A stretch of 43,200 nucleotides of DNA from Flavobacterium sp. LHD-85 (lineage in GTDB: Bacteria > Bacteroidota > Bacteroidia > Flavobacteriales > Flavobacteriaceae). This document shows positions 34,684-42,823 of the stretch, one piece after another; position 1 is the stretch's first letter, and every line of letters begins with the position of its first letter. The notes beneath the pieces are model-generated. The model did not search any database, was not told the origin of the DNA, and saw only the letters and a program-made list of their open reading frames with translations. The stretch is taken from contig NZ_JAVFVR010000021.1 of assembly GCF_030929595.1 (NCBI RefSeq), positions 1-43,200 on the forward strand, in the 5' to 3' direction. Made by a program: the position numbers and the translations under genes.

Positions 34684-36591
34684 TTAGTTTTTGGTCAATA
34701 TTATTTTAGCGTTATCGTTTCTTGAAACTTGCTCCATAAACAGACGATACTCATCATATTCTTTGCTCGAATATTTTCCTTTGTTTAGAAACATAGACCT
34801 TTTATAAGTCAATTTGTTATTGTCTTTTTTTATGATTTCGGTTTTATACTCGCCAAATTTTCCTTTTAACTCATAATTTGAGGGCAGGAATTCTATCTGA
34901 TAACCTTCGGGAAGATTGATTTCAATTTCATCAGTATCTAAATAGCCACGCTGAATTTGAAATGGATTTTTGCGGTTCCTAATTCGTTTTACATTTCCTG
35001 TATATTGATTGAAAGCATCAACTACAAAAATCATTTTATTCCCAGTCAGCGTTCCGTAATTTGCAGCACTTATTTGAACATCTTCAGTAAAACGAACATT
35101 TTCTTTATCATTGGTAAAAGTAATTTTGCCCAACTTCAGGTTATTAATATTATCCCAGTATTCTTTGTAATGCTCTTCTTTTTCGTTTGGTTGCATAGTT
35201 TCTACTCTAGATTTAGAAGCATATACACTTCCTTGAGACGCTATTTTTAATGCTCCAGAAAAATTTCCTGTTTGGTCAATTGTATACACTCCTTTGCCAT
35301 CTTGAGTGTTTCCTTTATCATCATAGATTTTAGTTCGCACAATTTCTCCTCCCTCTGGCTTTACAACCAAAACATTCCTATCGTCTGTAAATGTTCCTTG
35401 ATATCCAAATGGATCATCTTGACTTGTGCATTCTAGCCAGATGTAATTATCTTTATTAGGAATTGCCAAAATCATATGATTTCCTTGCATCGAAACAAAA
35501 TCAGACTGAATATCTTCTTTATAGCGATTGCCATATAAAATAGTATTATATGAAGGAACGTCTACAACCTTCAAAAGTGCTTTTGTATAATTTGATAATG
35601 CTTTGCAATCTCCATATCCTAACCGATCAACATCATTGGCCAGCATAGGTTTCCAGCCGCCAATACCAACTGCGATGTTTACATATCGGGATTTTTTCTG
35701 CACATAATCGTAAATGATTTTGGCTTTCTTAACAGGATCTTTTTCGTCTCCAACAAGAGCTTTGATTTTTGTTTTGGTTTCTTCAGGCAAAATAGTTGTG
35801 CCAGTTAAGATTTTATCTCCATACCATTTACCAAATGCTTCCCAAGTAGTAGCATTTCCGTCGACTCCTTCTAAGTGGAAGTTTTCTAACCCCATCATGA
35901 CTTTAGGAAAAAGATCTGAAGGAGAAGGACTAAGATCTTCTTGTTTTTGAGCAAGTATATTTGTTGCTAAATAACTTAAATTGGTGTCAGTATCGACTGT
36001 TTTTTTTATATTGAAATTATCAAATCGGAACTCTTTCTTCTTAAAGCCCAATCCTTTTGGATAAGTAACATTCAAAATACATTTTTCTATGCTTACGTAA
36101 TAATTACCAATAAAATACCATTGCGGAATAAATGCTGTATTTGACGTTTCAGTTTCGCACGTAAAAGCAATTGTAAAAGGATATGAAATCGGAGTGTAAT
36201 CTAAAAAAACTACTCGATTATCTGAGAAAAGAGTGCTTCCGCTTACGGCGCTCTGATCCCTAAAATCTTTTCTTTTTATTTTCTTTATCTCATTTCCTAA
36301 AGCATCATAAACAATAGCTTCAATATTTTTTATTGAAGTTGTTTTATCATAATGACTAAAGGCATCAATATCTTTTAAACCTTTTTCATTTAAAACAGAA
36401 ACGACTCTTTGAGTTTTAATATTCATGCTTCTTTGTGAAGCAATGACTATATCCATTTGGTCTAAGCGAAGAACAGCATTGGCATTTTGCGTTAAACTAT
36501 CAGGAATAGAAAATATAGGATAAATACTCTTTTGAGCAGTAATACTTGCGGTAAATAAAATAAAAAATAATGCGCAACAAAGGTTTTTCAT
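34684..36591 (-). CDS. DUF3857/transglutaminase-like protein, first of three, Cys motif present
   Basis: A secreted protein of 635 residues (signal peptide about 1-19, ending SITAQ), with an N-terminal DUF3857 domain, a transglutaminase-like core and a C-terminal beta domain. The core retains C329 in GYGDCKALS and H372 in QGNHMILA. The third position reads WLECTS, with Glu387 where Asp is common. This copy is more divergent from the other two than they are from one another. Substrate unknown; family members are often found in Bacteroidota envelopes. Confidence 0.87.
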   Translation of the reverse strand: MKNLCCALFFILFTASITAQKSIYPIFSIPDSLTQNANAVLRLDQMDIVIASQRSMNIKTQRVVSVLNEKGLKDIDAFSHYDKTTSIKNIEAIVYDALGNEIKKIKRKDFRDQSAVSGSTLFSDNRVVFLDYTPISYPFTIAFTCETETSNTAFIPQWYFIGNYYVSIEKCILNVTYPKGLGFKKKEFRFDNFNIKKTVDTDTNLSYLATNILAQKQEDLSPSPSDLFPKVMMGLENFHLEGVDGNATTWEAFGKWYGDKILTGTTILPEETKTKIKALVGDEKDPVKKAKIIYDYVQKKSRYVNIAVGIGGWKPMLANDVDRLGYGDCKALSNYTKALLKVVDVPSYNTILYGNRYKEDIQSDFVSMQGNHMILAIPNKDNYIWLECTSQDDPFGYQGTFTDDRNVLVVKPEGGEIVRTKIYDDKGNTQDGKGVYTIDQTGNFSGALKIASQGSVYASKSRVETMQPNEKEEHYKEYWDNINNLKLGKITFTNDKENVRFTEDVQISAANYGTLTGNKMIFVVDAFNQYTGNVKRIRNRKNPFQIQRGYLDTDEIEINLPEGYQIEFLPSNYELKGKFGEYKTEIIKKDNNKLTYKRSMFLNKGKYSSKEYDEYRLFMEQVSRNDNAKIILTKN

Positions 36592-36607
36592 TAGTAGGGA
36601 TTTTCGT

Positions 36608-36641
36608 CAAATATATATTATTTTCAGAAATCCTTAACAAA
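36608..36641 (-). promoter_or_regulatory. Promoter of the DUF3857 operon
   Basis: The minus strand has TTTG (36638-36641), a 22-nt spacer and TATATTTG (36608-36615), 17 bp upstream of the ATG. Both elements match the consensus. It could drive the three DUF3857 genes, the MazG-type gene and possibly aroA. Confidence 0.75.
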
Positions 36642-36655
36642 TGTTTAATAATATT

Positions 36656-37108
36656 TTACTCCCTGTTTTTGCTATCCATTACGATTGTAACTGGGCCATC
36701 ATTTAAAAGGCTGACTTTCATATCCGCACCAAAAATTCCAGTTTGAACCTTCTTCCCCAACTCTTTTTCTAATGCCTGAACAAAGTTTTCATACATTGGG
36801 ATTGCAAAATCTGGTTTGGCGGCTTTTATATAAGAAGGGCGATTTCCTTTTTTTGTAGAAGCGTGAAGTGTAAATTGACTTACCACAATAATATCTCCGT
36901 CAATATCCTGAACCGAGCAGTTCATAACATCATTTTCGTCTCCAAAAATTCTCATCTTTATGATTTTTCCAGCAAGCCAATCAATATCTTCCTGAGTGTC
37001 GGCCTCTTCTATTCCGACTAAAACCAATAAACCTTTTTGAATATCGGCAACAATTTTAGAATCGACTGTTACTGACGCTTGGGAAACCCTTTGAATTACT
37101 ACTTTCAT
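36656..37108 (-). CDS. dtd: D-aminoacyl-tRNA deacylase
   Basis: A protein of 150 residues that removes D-amino acids mischarged onto tRNA. It shows the family opening MKVVIQRVSQASVTVD, the active-site segment VVSQFTLHAS (about 76-85) and the near-C-terminal NDGPVTIVMDS. The usual DTD motif is N-S/D-G-P-V-T. The length is normal. It follows rsgA with a gap of 95 bp that holds an inverted AAAGTCAAAAGTC repeat. Confidence 0.95.
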   Translation of the reverse strand: MKVVIQRVSQASVTVDSKIVADIQKGLLVLVGIEEADTQEDIDWLAGKIIKMRIFGDENDVMNCSVQDIDGDIIVVSQFTLHASTKKGNRPSYIKAAKPDFAIPMYENFVQALEKELGKKVQTGIFGADMKVSLLNDGPVTIVMDSKNRE

Positions 37109-37124
37109 TTATTTTTAAGTCTGA

Positions 37125-37200
37125 AAGTCAAAAGTCAAAAGTCAAAAGCCTAGCACGTTTCTAAAAAACTTTAAGACTTTCGACTTTTGACTTTCGACTA
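37125..37200. repeat. Inverted repeat between rsgA and dtd
   Basis: The left side has CTGAAAGTCAAAAGTCAAAA-type units (about 37125-37149) and the right side has the inverted GACTTTCGACTTTTGACTTT form (about 37178-37198). Together they could form a long imperfect stem over the whole intergenic gap. Confidence 0.6.
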
Positions 37201-37203
37201 ATT

Positions 37204-38181
37204 TTACTTTCTCGTTTCATCACTCGCAGCACGATCTTCACCATACGTGTCAGTACGATAGTGCTCATCATCACCTTCAAGGATTTTAAGATAACTATTA
37301 TATCTTGACCAAGCGATTTCGTCTTTTTCCAAAGCTGCTTTTATGGCGCAATGCGGTTCTTCTTTGTGTAAACAATTGTTAAACTTACATTGATCTTTCA
37401 ATTTGAAGAATTCTGGAAAATAATCGGTGATTTCTGTTGGTTCCATATCAACGATTCCAAAACCTTTGATTCCTGGAGTATCAATAATTCTGGCATCAAA
37501 AGACAAATCGTACATTTCTGCAAAAGTTGTAGTGTGCTGTCCTTGCTTGCTTTGTTCTGAAATCACCGAGGTTTTCAAATGAAGACTAGGTTCCATTGCA
37601 TTGACCAAAGTTGATTTTCCAACTCCCGAATGTCCAGAAAACATACTTACTTTCCCGATCATCATTTCTTTCAATTTGTCAACACCTTTATTTTCTGTTG
37701 ATGAAATTCGAAGACATTTATACCCAATTTCCTGATAAATATGCTGCAGATAAAGCTGATCATCTAAAGTCTGATCATTTAAAGTATCGATTTTATTAAA
37801 AATCAAAACAGCTTCAATTCCATAGGCTTCGGCGGTAACCAAAAAACGGTCAATAAAACTTGTAGTTGTTGGCGGATTATCAATCGTAACCAATAAAAAA
37901 ACCTGATCGATATTGGAAGCAATAATGTGAATCTGTTTTGACAAGTTAACCGATTTACGAACGATATAGTTTTTTCTTTCGTGAATATTATGAATCATTC
38001 CGGTAACGGCATCTGACGTTTCCTCCAATTCATAATCAACAATATCGCCTACAGCAATTGGGTTGGTACTTTTGATACCTTTTATTCTAAATTTCCCTTT
38101 CATACGGCATTCTATAAAATCTCCTTTTTCAGATTTTACGGTGTACCAGCTTCCTGTAGATTTGTATACGGTTCCTGTCAT
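37204..38181 (-). CDS. rsgA: Ribosome small subunit-dependent GTPase A
   Basis: A circularly permuted GTPase of 325 residues that assists late 30S maturation. It has an N-terminal OB fold (about 1-70), the permuted G4 FNKID (about 128-132), G1 GHSGVGKST (about 182-190) and G3 DTPG (about 238-241), then a C-terminal zinc domain CKFNNCLHKEEPHC (C-x4-C-x6-H-x-C type). The length is typical. Confidence 0.95.
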   Translation of the reverse strand: MTGTVYKSTGSWYTVKSEKGDFIECRMKGKFRIKGIKSTNPIAVGDIVDYELEETSDAVTGMIHNIHERKNYIVRKSVNLSKQIHIIASNIDQVFLLVTIDNPPTTTSFIDRFLVTAEAYGIEAVLIFNKIDTLNDQTLDDQLYLQHIYQEIGYKCLRISSTENKGVDKLKEMMIGKVSMFSGHSGVGKSTLVNAMEPSLHLKTSVISEQSKQGQHTTTFAEMYDLSFDARIIDTPGIKGFGIVDMEPTEITDYFPEFFKLKDQCKFNNCLHKEEPHCAIKAALEKDEIAWSRYNSYLKILEGDDEHYRTDTYGEDRAASDETRK

Positions 38182-38235
38182 TCTTTAATTTTAAATTGCT
38201 GATTTTAGATTTTAAATTAAAAACCTAAATCTTTG

Positions 38236-38243
38236 CAAAGATA
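38236..38243 (-). promoter_or_regulatory. -7 element of the rsgA promoter
   Basis: The minus strand reads TATCTTTG, an exact match, 55 bp upstream of the rsgA ATG, within a palindrome ATCTTTGCAAAGAT. The expected -33 region runs into the left arm of inverted-repeat copy 3, where only a T-run is present. Confidence 0.55.
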
Positions 38244-38255
38244 AATGAATAATTT

Positions 38256-38437
38256 AAACCATATAAGTTATATAAGTGAATATAAATAGAAGTCCTTCTA
38301 ACAAAAAATCCCCATCACTTTTTTTCAAAAGTAACAGGGATCTTTAAAAAACAATCTAATTTTAAATGTGTGATATAATTAAACTCAATAACAAAGCTTT
38401 TACAAAACTTAAATTATCTTATATCACTTATATGTTT
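38256..38437. repeat. Long inverted-repeat element, copy 3 (degenerate arms)
   Basis: The left arm at 38256-38280 and the right arm at about 38412-38437 resemble those of copies 1 and 2, but with several mismatches. The right arm lies 9 bp past the stop of the DAHP synthase gene. The interior holds the terminator at 38302-38342. Confidence 0.7.
38302..38342 (-). terminator. Terminator of the aromatic amino acid operon
   Basis: On the minus strand the stem ATCCCTGTTACTTTT (from 38341 down to 38327) pairs imperfectly with AAAAGTGATGGGGAT (38322 to 38308) and is followed by TTTTTTG. It lies about 105 bp past the last gene. Confidence 0.75.
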
Positions 38438-38446
38438 TAAAGAAAA

Positions 38447-39529
38447 TTATGCGTTGAAAATTTTCTCTTGGTGTCCGATACTTTCTTGGTGAATCGCTTT
38501 GAACATTCTTAAAACGAATTCTTCAGTAAGACCTTTTTTCTCCCCTTCTAGAATCATTTTTCCTAAGATTTCGTTCCAACGGTTGTTCTGAAGAATCGCA
38601 ACGTTTGCATCTTTTTTCACCTGACCAATTTCGTCAGCTACTTTCATACGTTTCCCTAATAACTCTAATAAGTTAGCATCCAAAACGTCGATATTAGCTC
38701 TTAATTTTTTCATTTTTTGGCTGTACTCGTCTGTAGTATCGTCTGTTTTTCTGATAGTCAAATCTTTGATGATTTGTTTCAAAGCATCTGGAGTTACTTG
38801 CTGAGCTGCATCAGACCAAGCGTTGTCTGGATCGATATGCGTTTCGATAATCATACCATCGTAGTTCAAGTCTAAAGCCTCTTGAGTTACTTCGAAAATC
38901 ATTTTACGATCTCCAGTAATGTGAGATGGATCGATGATTAAAGGTAAATCAGGGAATTTATTTTGCAATTCGATAGCAATCTGCCATTCTGGAATGTTTC
39001 TGTATTTTGTTTTTTCGTAAGTAGAGAAACCTCTGTGGATAACTCCCAATTTCTCGATTCCAGCCATGTGCAAACGCTCAACACCACCTAACCATAAAGC
39101 TAAATCTGGGTTTACTGGGTTTTTAACCAAAACAATTTTGTCAGTTCCTTTTAAAGTATCAGCAATTTCCTGAACTGCGAAAGGGTTTGCCGTTGTACGT
39201 GCACCAACCCATAATACATCGATATCGTGTTCTAAAGCCAGTTTACAGTGAGCTGCAGTTGCAACTTCAGTTCCCATTAATAAACCAGTTTCAGCTTTAG
39301 CTTTTTGCAACCATTTTAATCCAATTTCACCAACACCCTCAAATCCTCCTGGACGAGTTCTTGGTTTCCAGATTCCAGCTCTGAATACGCTTACTTTTGA
39401 ATCTTTTAATTCGTGAGCAATTTTCAAAACCTGATCTTCAGTTTCTGCACTACAAGGTCCAGCTATCACAAGTGGGTGATTTAAATTGAAATCTTCTAAC
39501 CACTTTCTCATTTCTTTCTTATTTTCCAT
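38447..39529 (-). CDS. Bifunctional DAHP synthase/chorismate mutase
   Basis: A fusion of 360 residues. The N-terminal part (about 1-260) is a class I 3-deoxy-D-arabino-heptulosonate 7-phosphate synthase with AGPCSAET (18-25), KPRTRPGGFEG (54-64), VGARTTANPF and IDPSHITGDR. The C-terminal part (about 275-360) is an AroQ-type chorismate mutase (RANIDVLDANLLELLGKRMKVADEIGQVKKDANVAI). It catalyses the first step of aromatic biosynthesis and the branch step to prephenate, and mutase binding of prephenate could feed back on the synthase. It is the last gene of the operon whose leader attenuator responds to Phe/Tyr supply. Confidence 0.95.
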   Translation of the reverse strand: MENKKEMRKWLEDFNLNHPLVIAGPCSAETEDQVLKIAHELKDSKVSVFRAGIWKPRTRPGGFEGVGEIGLKWLQKAKAETGLLMGTEVATAAHCKLALEHDIDVLWVGARTTANPFAVQEIADTLKGTDKIVLVKNPVNPDLALWLGGVERLHMAGIEKLGVIHRGFSTYEKTKYRNIPEWQIAIELQNKFPDLPLIIDPSHITGDRKMIFEVTQEALDLNYDGMIIETHIDPDNAWSDAAQQVTPDALKQIIKDLTIRKTDDTTDEYSQKMKKLRANIDVLDANLLELLGKRMKVADEIGQVKKDANVAILQNNRWNEILGKMILEGEKKGLTEEFVLRMFKAIHQESIGHQEKIFNA

Positions 39530-39541
39530 CGTTTTTATAGT

Positions 39542-40399
39542 TTACTTTTTTATAGTTATTCCGTTTAATATTTCTCTAATTTTATTTACGCTTTCCATTT
39601 CTTCAAAAATGGCGTTATAATTGTCGTCTGCCAACAAATCTCTAAACTGAGTCAAATTTGCAATATAACCTTCTAAGGTTTCCAGAACGTATTCTTTGTT
39701 TTGTTTAAAAATGGGTGTCCACATTGCTGGTGAACTTTTTGCCAAACGAACAGTACTTTCAAATCCACTTCCCGCCATATCAAAAATATCCTGTTCGTCT
39801 TTTTCTTTTATCATTACTGTTTTTCCGAGCATAAACGAACTAATGTGCGATAGATGCGAAACGTAAGCAATGTGTTTGTCGTGCGAAACTGGATCCATAT
39901 ATCGAATTCTCATTCCTATTTCGCTGAAAAGCTGCAACGCTTTTTCCTGCAATTTGAAAGCAGTTTTTTCTACTTCACAAATAATGTTTGTCTTTCCGTT
40001 AAACAAACCTTTTATTGCTGCTGATGGTCCGGAAAACTCTGTTCCGGCAATTGGATGCGTGGCAATAAAATTTCTTCTTTTCGGATGATTGGCCACCACA
40101 TCGCAGATTGGCTTTTTTGTCGATCCTACTTCAAAAACTATCGTTTTATCTCCAACTGCATCCAGAACTTTAGGCAACACTGTCAGCGCAACATCAACCG
40201 GAACCGAAACGATTACAAAATCTGCTTTTTGTAAATCTTCGAAGCTTCCCGCTTCGTCAATAACTCCAAGATCAATTGCTTCCTGCAAATGTTTTTCATT
40301 ATTGTCGATTCCGAAAATAGTCGCATTCGGATGCTTTTCTTTGATGTCCAACACCATCGAACCGCCTATTAATCCTATTCCTATTACGTATACTTTCAT
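39542..40399 (-). CDS. tyrA: Prephenate dehydrogenase
   Basis: An NAD(P)-binding protein of 285 residues with the N-terminal motif VIGIGLIGGSMVLDIKEKHP (4-23), a VGSTKKPICDVV segment, the active-site region FIATHPIAGTEFSGP (about 116-130), and HDKHIAYVSHLSHI (about 185-198). It converts prephenate to 4-hydroxyphenylpyruvate for tyrosine. It has no fused mutase; the mutase is encoded by the next gene, 12 bp downstream. Confidence 0.94.
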   Translation of the reverse strand: MKVYVIGIGLIGGSMVLDIKEKHPNATIFGIDNNEKHLQEAIDLGVIDEAGSFEDLQKADFVIVSVPVDVALTVLPKVLDAVGDKTIVFEVGSTKKPICDVVANHPKRRNFIATHPIAGTEFSGPSAAIKGLFNGKTNIICEVEKTAFKLQEKALQLFSEIGMRIRYMDPVSHDKHIAYVSHLSHISSFMLGKTVMIKEKDEQDIFDMAGSGFESTVRLAKSSPAMWTPIFKQNKEYVLETLEGYIANLTQFRDLLADDNYNAIFEEMESVNKIREILNGITIKK

Positions 40400-40506
40400 A
40401 ATTTTTTAAATTCCAAAATTTTAAATTCCAATTAAAAAGGCTTCGACTTCGCTCAGCTTGACAATCTGGATAAAAATCTTGATTCTTGATTCTAAAATCT
40501 TAATAC
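40400..40506. repeat. Operon-internal intergenic region with a GCTTCGACTTCGCTCAG repeat
   Basis: The 107-bp gap between the aminotransferase and tyrA holds a copy of the flavobacterial repeat GGCTTCGACTTCGCTCAGCT (40439-40458). The inverted pair of the same repeat is in the gap at 41715-41780. Confidence 0.7.
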
Positions 40507-41652
40507 TTAAAATCGGTCTATCGCTTCTTGTACTTTTTCTTCTTTCACACACAATGAGAATCTGATATATCCTTCGCCGTTACTTCCAAAAATGGTTCCT
40601 GGTGTAATGAAAATATGTTTCTCATATAATATTTCGTCAATGAACTTCTCTGCTGATTCGATTCCTTCTGGCAATTTTGCCCAGACAAAAAGTCCAACTC
40701 CTTCTTTATATACTTTACAGTTTAGCTTTTCAGCTAACTTTTCTGTTAATTCTCTACGGCGTCTGTAAATTTTGTTTTGGTCTTCGAACCAAGATTTATC
40801 ACATTTTAAAGCTGCGATAGCTCCTTTTTGAATTCCGTAATACATTCCGCTGTCCATATTGCTTTTTACTTTTAGAACTGCATCAATAATTTCAGGATTT
40901 CCTAAAACCATTCCGACTCTCCAGCCCGCCATGTTGAATGTTTTACTTAGCGAATTCAGCTCTAAAGCCACATCTTTTGCCCCATCAACTTGCAATAAAC
41001 TCATCGGATTATCATTCAAAACAAAACTATACGGATTGTCGTTGATCAATAAGATGTTGTGTTTTTTAGCAAAAGCAACCAATTTTTCAAATAACGCTAA
41101 ACTTCCTCTCGCTCCTGTTGGCATGTGTGGATAACCCATCCACATAATTTTTACTTTCGAAAGATCCAGTTTTTCAAGAGCTTCAAAATCTGGTTCCCAT
41201 CCGTTTTCTTCTTTTAAATCGTAATAAACCGGAACTGCCTGAACCAAATTGGTTACCGAAGTATAAGTTGGATAACCTGGATTCGGAATTAAAACGTGAT
41301 CGCCTTCATTTAAAAACGCCAACGAAATGTGCATAATTCCTTCTTTTGAACCCATTAATGGTAAAATCTCATTATTCGGATTCACTTCAACACCAAACTG
41401 ATCACGATAAAAATCTGCCATCGCCTGCCTCATTTCTGGTAATCCCTGATAGCTTTGATAACCATGCCCGTTTTCGTCTTGAATTGCTGCAGCGACTGCT
41501 TCAATTACTGCTTTTGACGGACTCAAATCAGGGCTTCCAATTCCCATGTTGATGATCGATTTTCCTTCAGACATCAACTGACGAACTTCTCTTAGTTTTG
41601 ATGAGAAGTAGTATTCTTCAACTGTGTCTAATCGTTTTGCTGTTGTAATCAT
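40507..41652 (-). CDS. PLP-dependent class I aminotransferase
   Basis: A protein of 381 residues with the class I aminotransferase plan: NMGIGSPDLSPSKAVIEA (35-52), MGSKEGI, NPGYPTY, and the PLP lysine in ELNSLSKTFNMAGWRVG. Placed between pheA and tyrA, it is best explained as the aminotransferase of phenylpyruvate and 4-hydroxyphenylpyruvate, or of prephenate. The sequence alone also resembles LL-diaminopimelate/aspartate aminotransferases, so the substrate is inferred from context. Confidence 0.85.
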   Translation of the reverse strand: MITTAKRLDTVEEYYFSSKLREVRQLMSEGKSIINMGIGSPDLSPSKAVIEAVAAAIQDENGHGYQSYQGLPEMRQAMADFYRDQFGVEVNPNNEILPLMGSKEGIMHISLAFLNEGDHVLIPNPGYPTYTSVTNLVQAVPVYYDLKEENGWEPDFEALEKLDLSKVKIMWMGYPHMPTGARGSLALFEKLVAFAKKHNILLINDNPYSFVLNDNPMSLLQVDGAKDVALELNSLSKTFNMAGWRVGMVLGNPEIIDAVLKVKSNMDSGMYYGIQKGAIAALKCDKSWFEDQNKIYRRRRELTEKLAEKLNCKVYKEGVGLFVWAKLPEGIESAEKFIDEILYEKHIFITPGTIFGSNGEGYIRFSLCVKEEKVQEAIDRF

Positions 41653-41714
41653 TGTTTTTAATTTTTGCTATATGCTTTAAGCTTTACGCTCTATGCTTTT
41701 TCTCTTTTTGACTT

Positions 41715-41780
41715 GTCACCCTGAGCGAAGTCGAAGGGCTTTCCAATTGGAACGTGGGCTTCGACTTCGCTCAGCCTGAC
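41715..41780. repeat. Inverted repeat between pheA and the aminotransferase gene
   Basis: The arms at 41715-41738 (GTCACCCTGAGCGAAGTCGA core) and 41757-41780 pair with about three mismatches. The 18-nt loop itself contains the palindrome TTCCAATTGGAA (41741-41752). The element belongs to a family widespread in Bacteroidota intergenic DNA and lies inside the operon transcript. Confidence 0.8.
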
Positions 41781-41817
41781 AAAACTTTTAACTTCTAACC
41801 TTTAACCCTTAACTTCC

Positions 41818-42645
41818 TTAAGGCCTTGTATTCTTATATTCTCCCAACACTTTGAAATACTCTGCCATGATGTTTAATAACGTTTTGGCTTTTGCGAAAT
41901 CTTCGTATTTCTCGAATGTTACATCTACGAAGAATGAATACTTCCAAGGTGTTTCAATTTTTGGAAGCGACTGGATTTTTGTCAAATTCAGTTTGCAGTC
42001 GCTCATTACATTCAAAACCGCCGCTAAGCTTCCTCTTTTGTGATCTAATTCAAATTTTACAGAGGCTCTGTTGATTTCGCTTTCTGGCAAAAATGAATTT
42101 TGTTTTTTAATGATTACGAAACGAGTCATATTATTTTTGATCGTTTGAATCGATGGTGCAATAATATCAAGATCGTACATTTCAGAAGCCGTCACACTTG
42201 CAATTGCTGCAATCCCTGTCAACTGTTTTTCCTGAATTCTTCTTGCCGTTTCTGCTGTATCTTTATCCTCAACCAATTTGATATTTGGATATTGTTTCAG
42301 GAAATCCATACACTGCAAAAGTGCCATTGGGTGCGAATGAACTTCTTTTATGTCTTCAATTTTCTGACCTTTTAAAGCCATTAAATTCTGCTGAATGTTT
42401 AAATAATGCTCTCCAATTATGTGCAAATTATTCTTATCAATCAATGCATAATTTGGAATAATTGGCCCTGCAATTGAATTTTCGATCGCCATTACAGCCT
42501 GATCAGATTTTCCGGCAATAAGGCTGTCGATCAATTCTTCAAAAGACAAACACTCATCAATATCCACATTTTCAGAGAAATACTCTTTTACAACCTGATG
42601 ATGAAATGATCCTTTAATACCTTGTATTGCAATTTTCGTTGTCAT
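41818..42645 (-). CDS. pheA: Prephenate dehydratase with ACT domain
   Basis: An enzyme of 275 residues that converts prephenate to phenylpyruvate. Its N-terminal catalytic region (about 1-180) shows IQGIKGSFHHQVVKEYF (8-24), AIENSIAGPI and the C-terminal catalytic NNMTRFVII (equivalent to the N-x-T-R-F motif). A regulatory ACT domain (about 190-270, GSLAAVLNVMSDCKLNLTKIQSLP) follows. Where many proteobacterial enzymes have ESRP, this one has QSLP. It is the first gene of the operon and lies 6 nt after the U-tract of the attenuator. Confidence 0.95.
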   Translation of the reverse strand: MTTKIAIQGIKGSFHHQVVKEYFSENVDIDECLSFEELIDSLIAGKSDQAVMAIENSIAGPIIPNYALIDKNNLHIIGEHYLNIQQNLMALKGQKIEDIKEVHSHPMALLQCMDFLKQYPNIKLVEDKDTAETARRIQEKQLTGIAAIASVTASEMYDLDIIAPSIQTIKNNMTRFVIIKKQNSFLPESEINRASVKFELDHKRGSLAAVLNVMSDCKLNLTKIQSLPKIETPWKYSFFVDVTFEKYEDFAKAKTLLNIMAEYFKVLGEYKNTRP

Positions 42646-42651
42646 ATAGTC

Positions 42652-42680
42652 AAAAAAAAATCCTGATTTGCATCAGGATT
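42652..42680 (-). terminator. Attenuator terminator in the pheA leader
   Basis: On the minus strand AATCCTGAT (42672-42680) pairs perfectly with ATCAGGATT (42659-42667) around a GCAA loop (GNRA type). Seven further T follow (42652-42658). The end of the T-tract is 6 nt before the pheA ATG, so termination here would silence the operon. It follows no gene other than the leader ORF. Confidence 0.9.
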
Positions 42681-42770
42681 GTATATTAGTTTTATTTGTC
42701 TTAAAAATTTTTCTCAAATAACCATAGCACAATCCTGACTTCTACTAAAGAAGAAATAAAAATTGTTGCT
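42673..42770 (-). promoter_or_regulatory. Phe/Tyr attenuator RNA (regions 1 to 3)
   Basis: Region 1 is AGCAACAAT (42762-42770, codons 9-11 of the leader ORF), region 2 is TCAGGATTGT (42729-42738) and region 3 is ACAATCCTGA (42673-42682). Region 2 pairs perfectly over 10 bp with region 3, which overlaps the 5' arm of the terminator, forming an antiterminator. Region 1 can pair with ATTGTGCT (42726-42733) with one bulged A, which would free region 3. This is the standard arrangement of ribosome-mediated attenuation. Which structure forms depends on where the ribosome is stalled. Confidence 0.8.
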
Positions 42771-42794
42771 AAAATAAAAACGGTTACTTGCCAT
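42714..42794 (-). CDS. Phe/Tyr-rich leader peptide of the aromatic operon
   Basis: An ORF of 26 codons reads from ATG at 42792-42794 to TGA at 42714-42716. It encodes MASN, then RFYFSNNFYFFF, then SRSQDCAMVI. Phe occurs at 6, 8, 12, 14, 15 and 16 and Tyr at 7 and 13, so 8 of 11 residues from 6 to 16 are Phe or Tyr. The ORF overlaps regions 1 and 2 of the attenuator, and the stop lies 13 nt after region 2. This gene is too short for ordinary gene finders. Starved ribosomes should stall on codons 12-16, over region 1, letting region 2 pair with region 3 and so allowing transcription into pheA. Confidence 0.85.
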   Translation of the reverse strand: MASNRFYFSNNFYFFFSRSQDCAMVI

Positions 42795-42823
42795 TTTGTT
42801 TGTGTTATTTTGTAAATTCTCTG

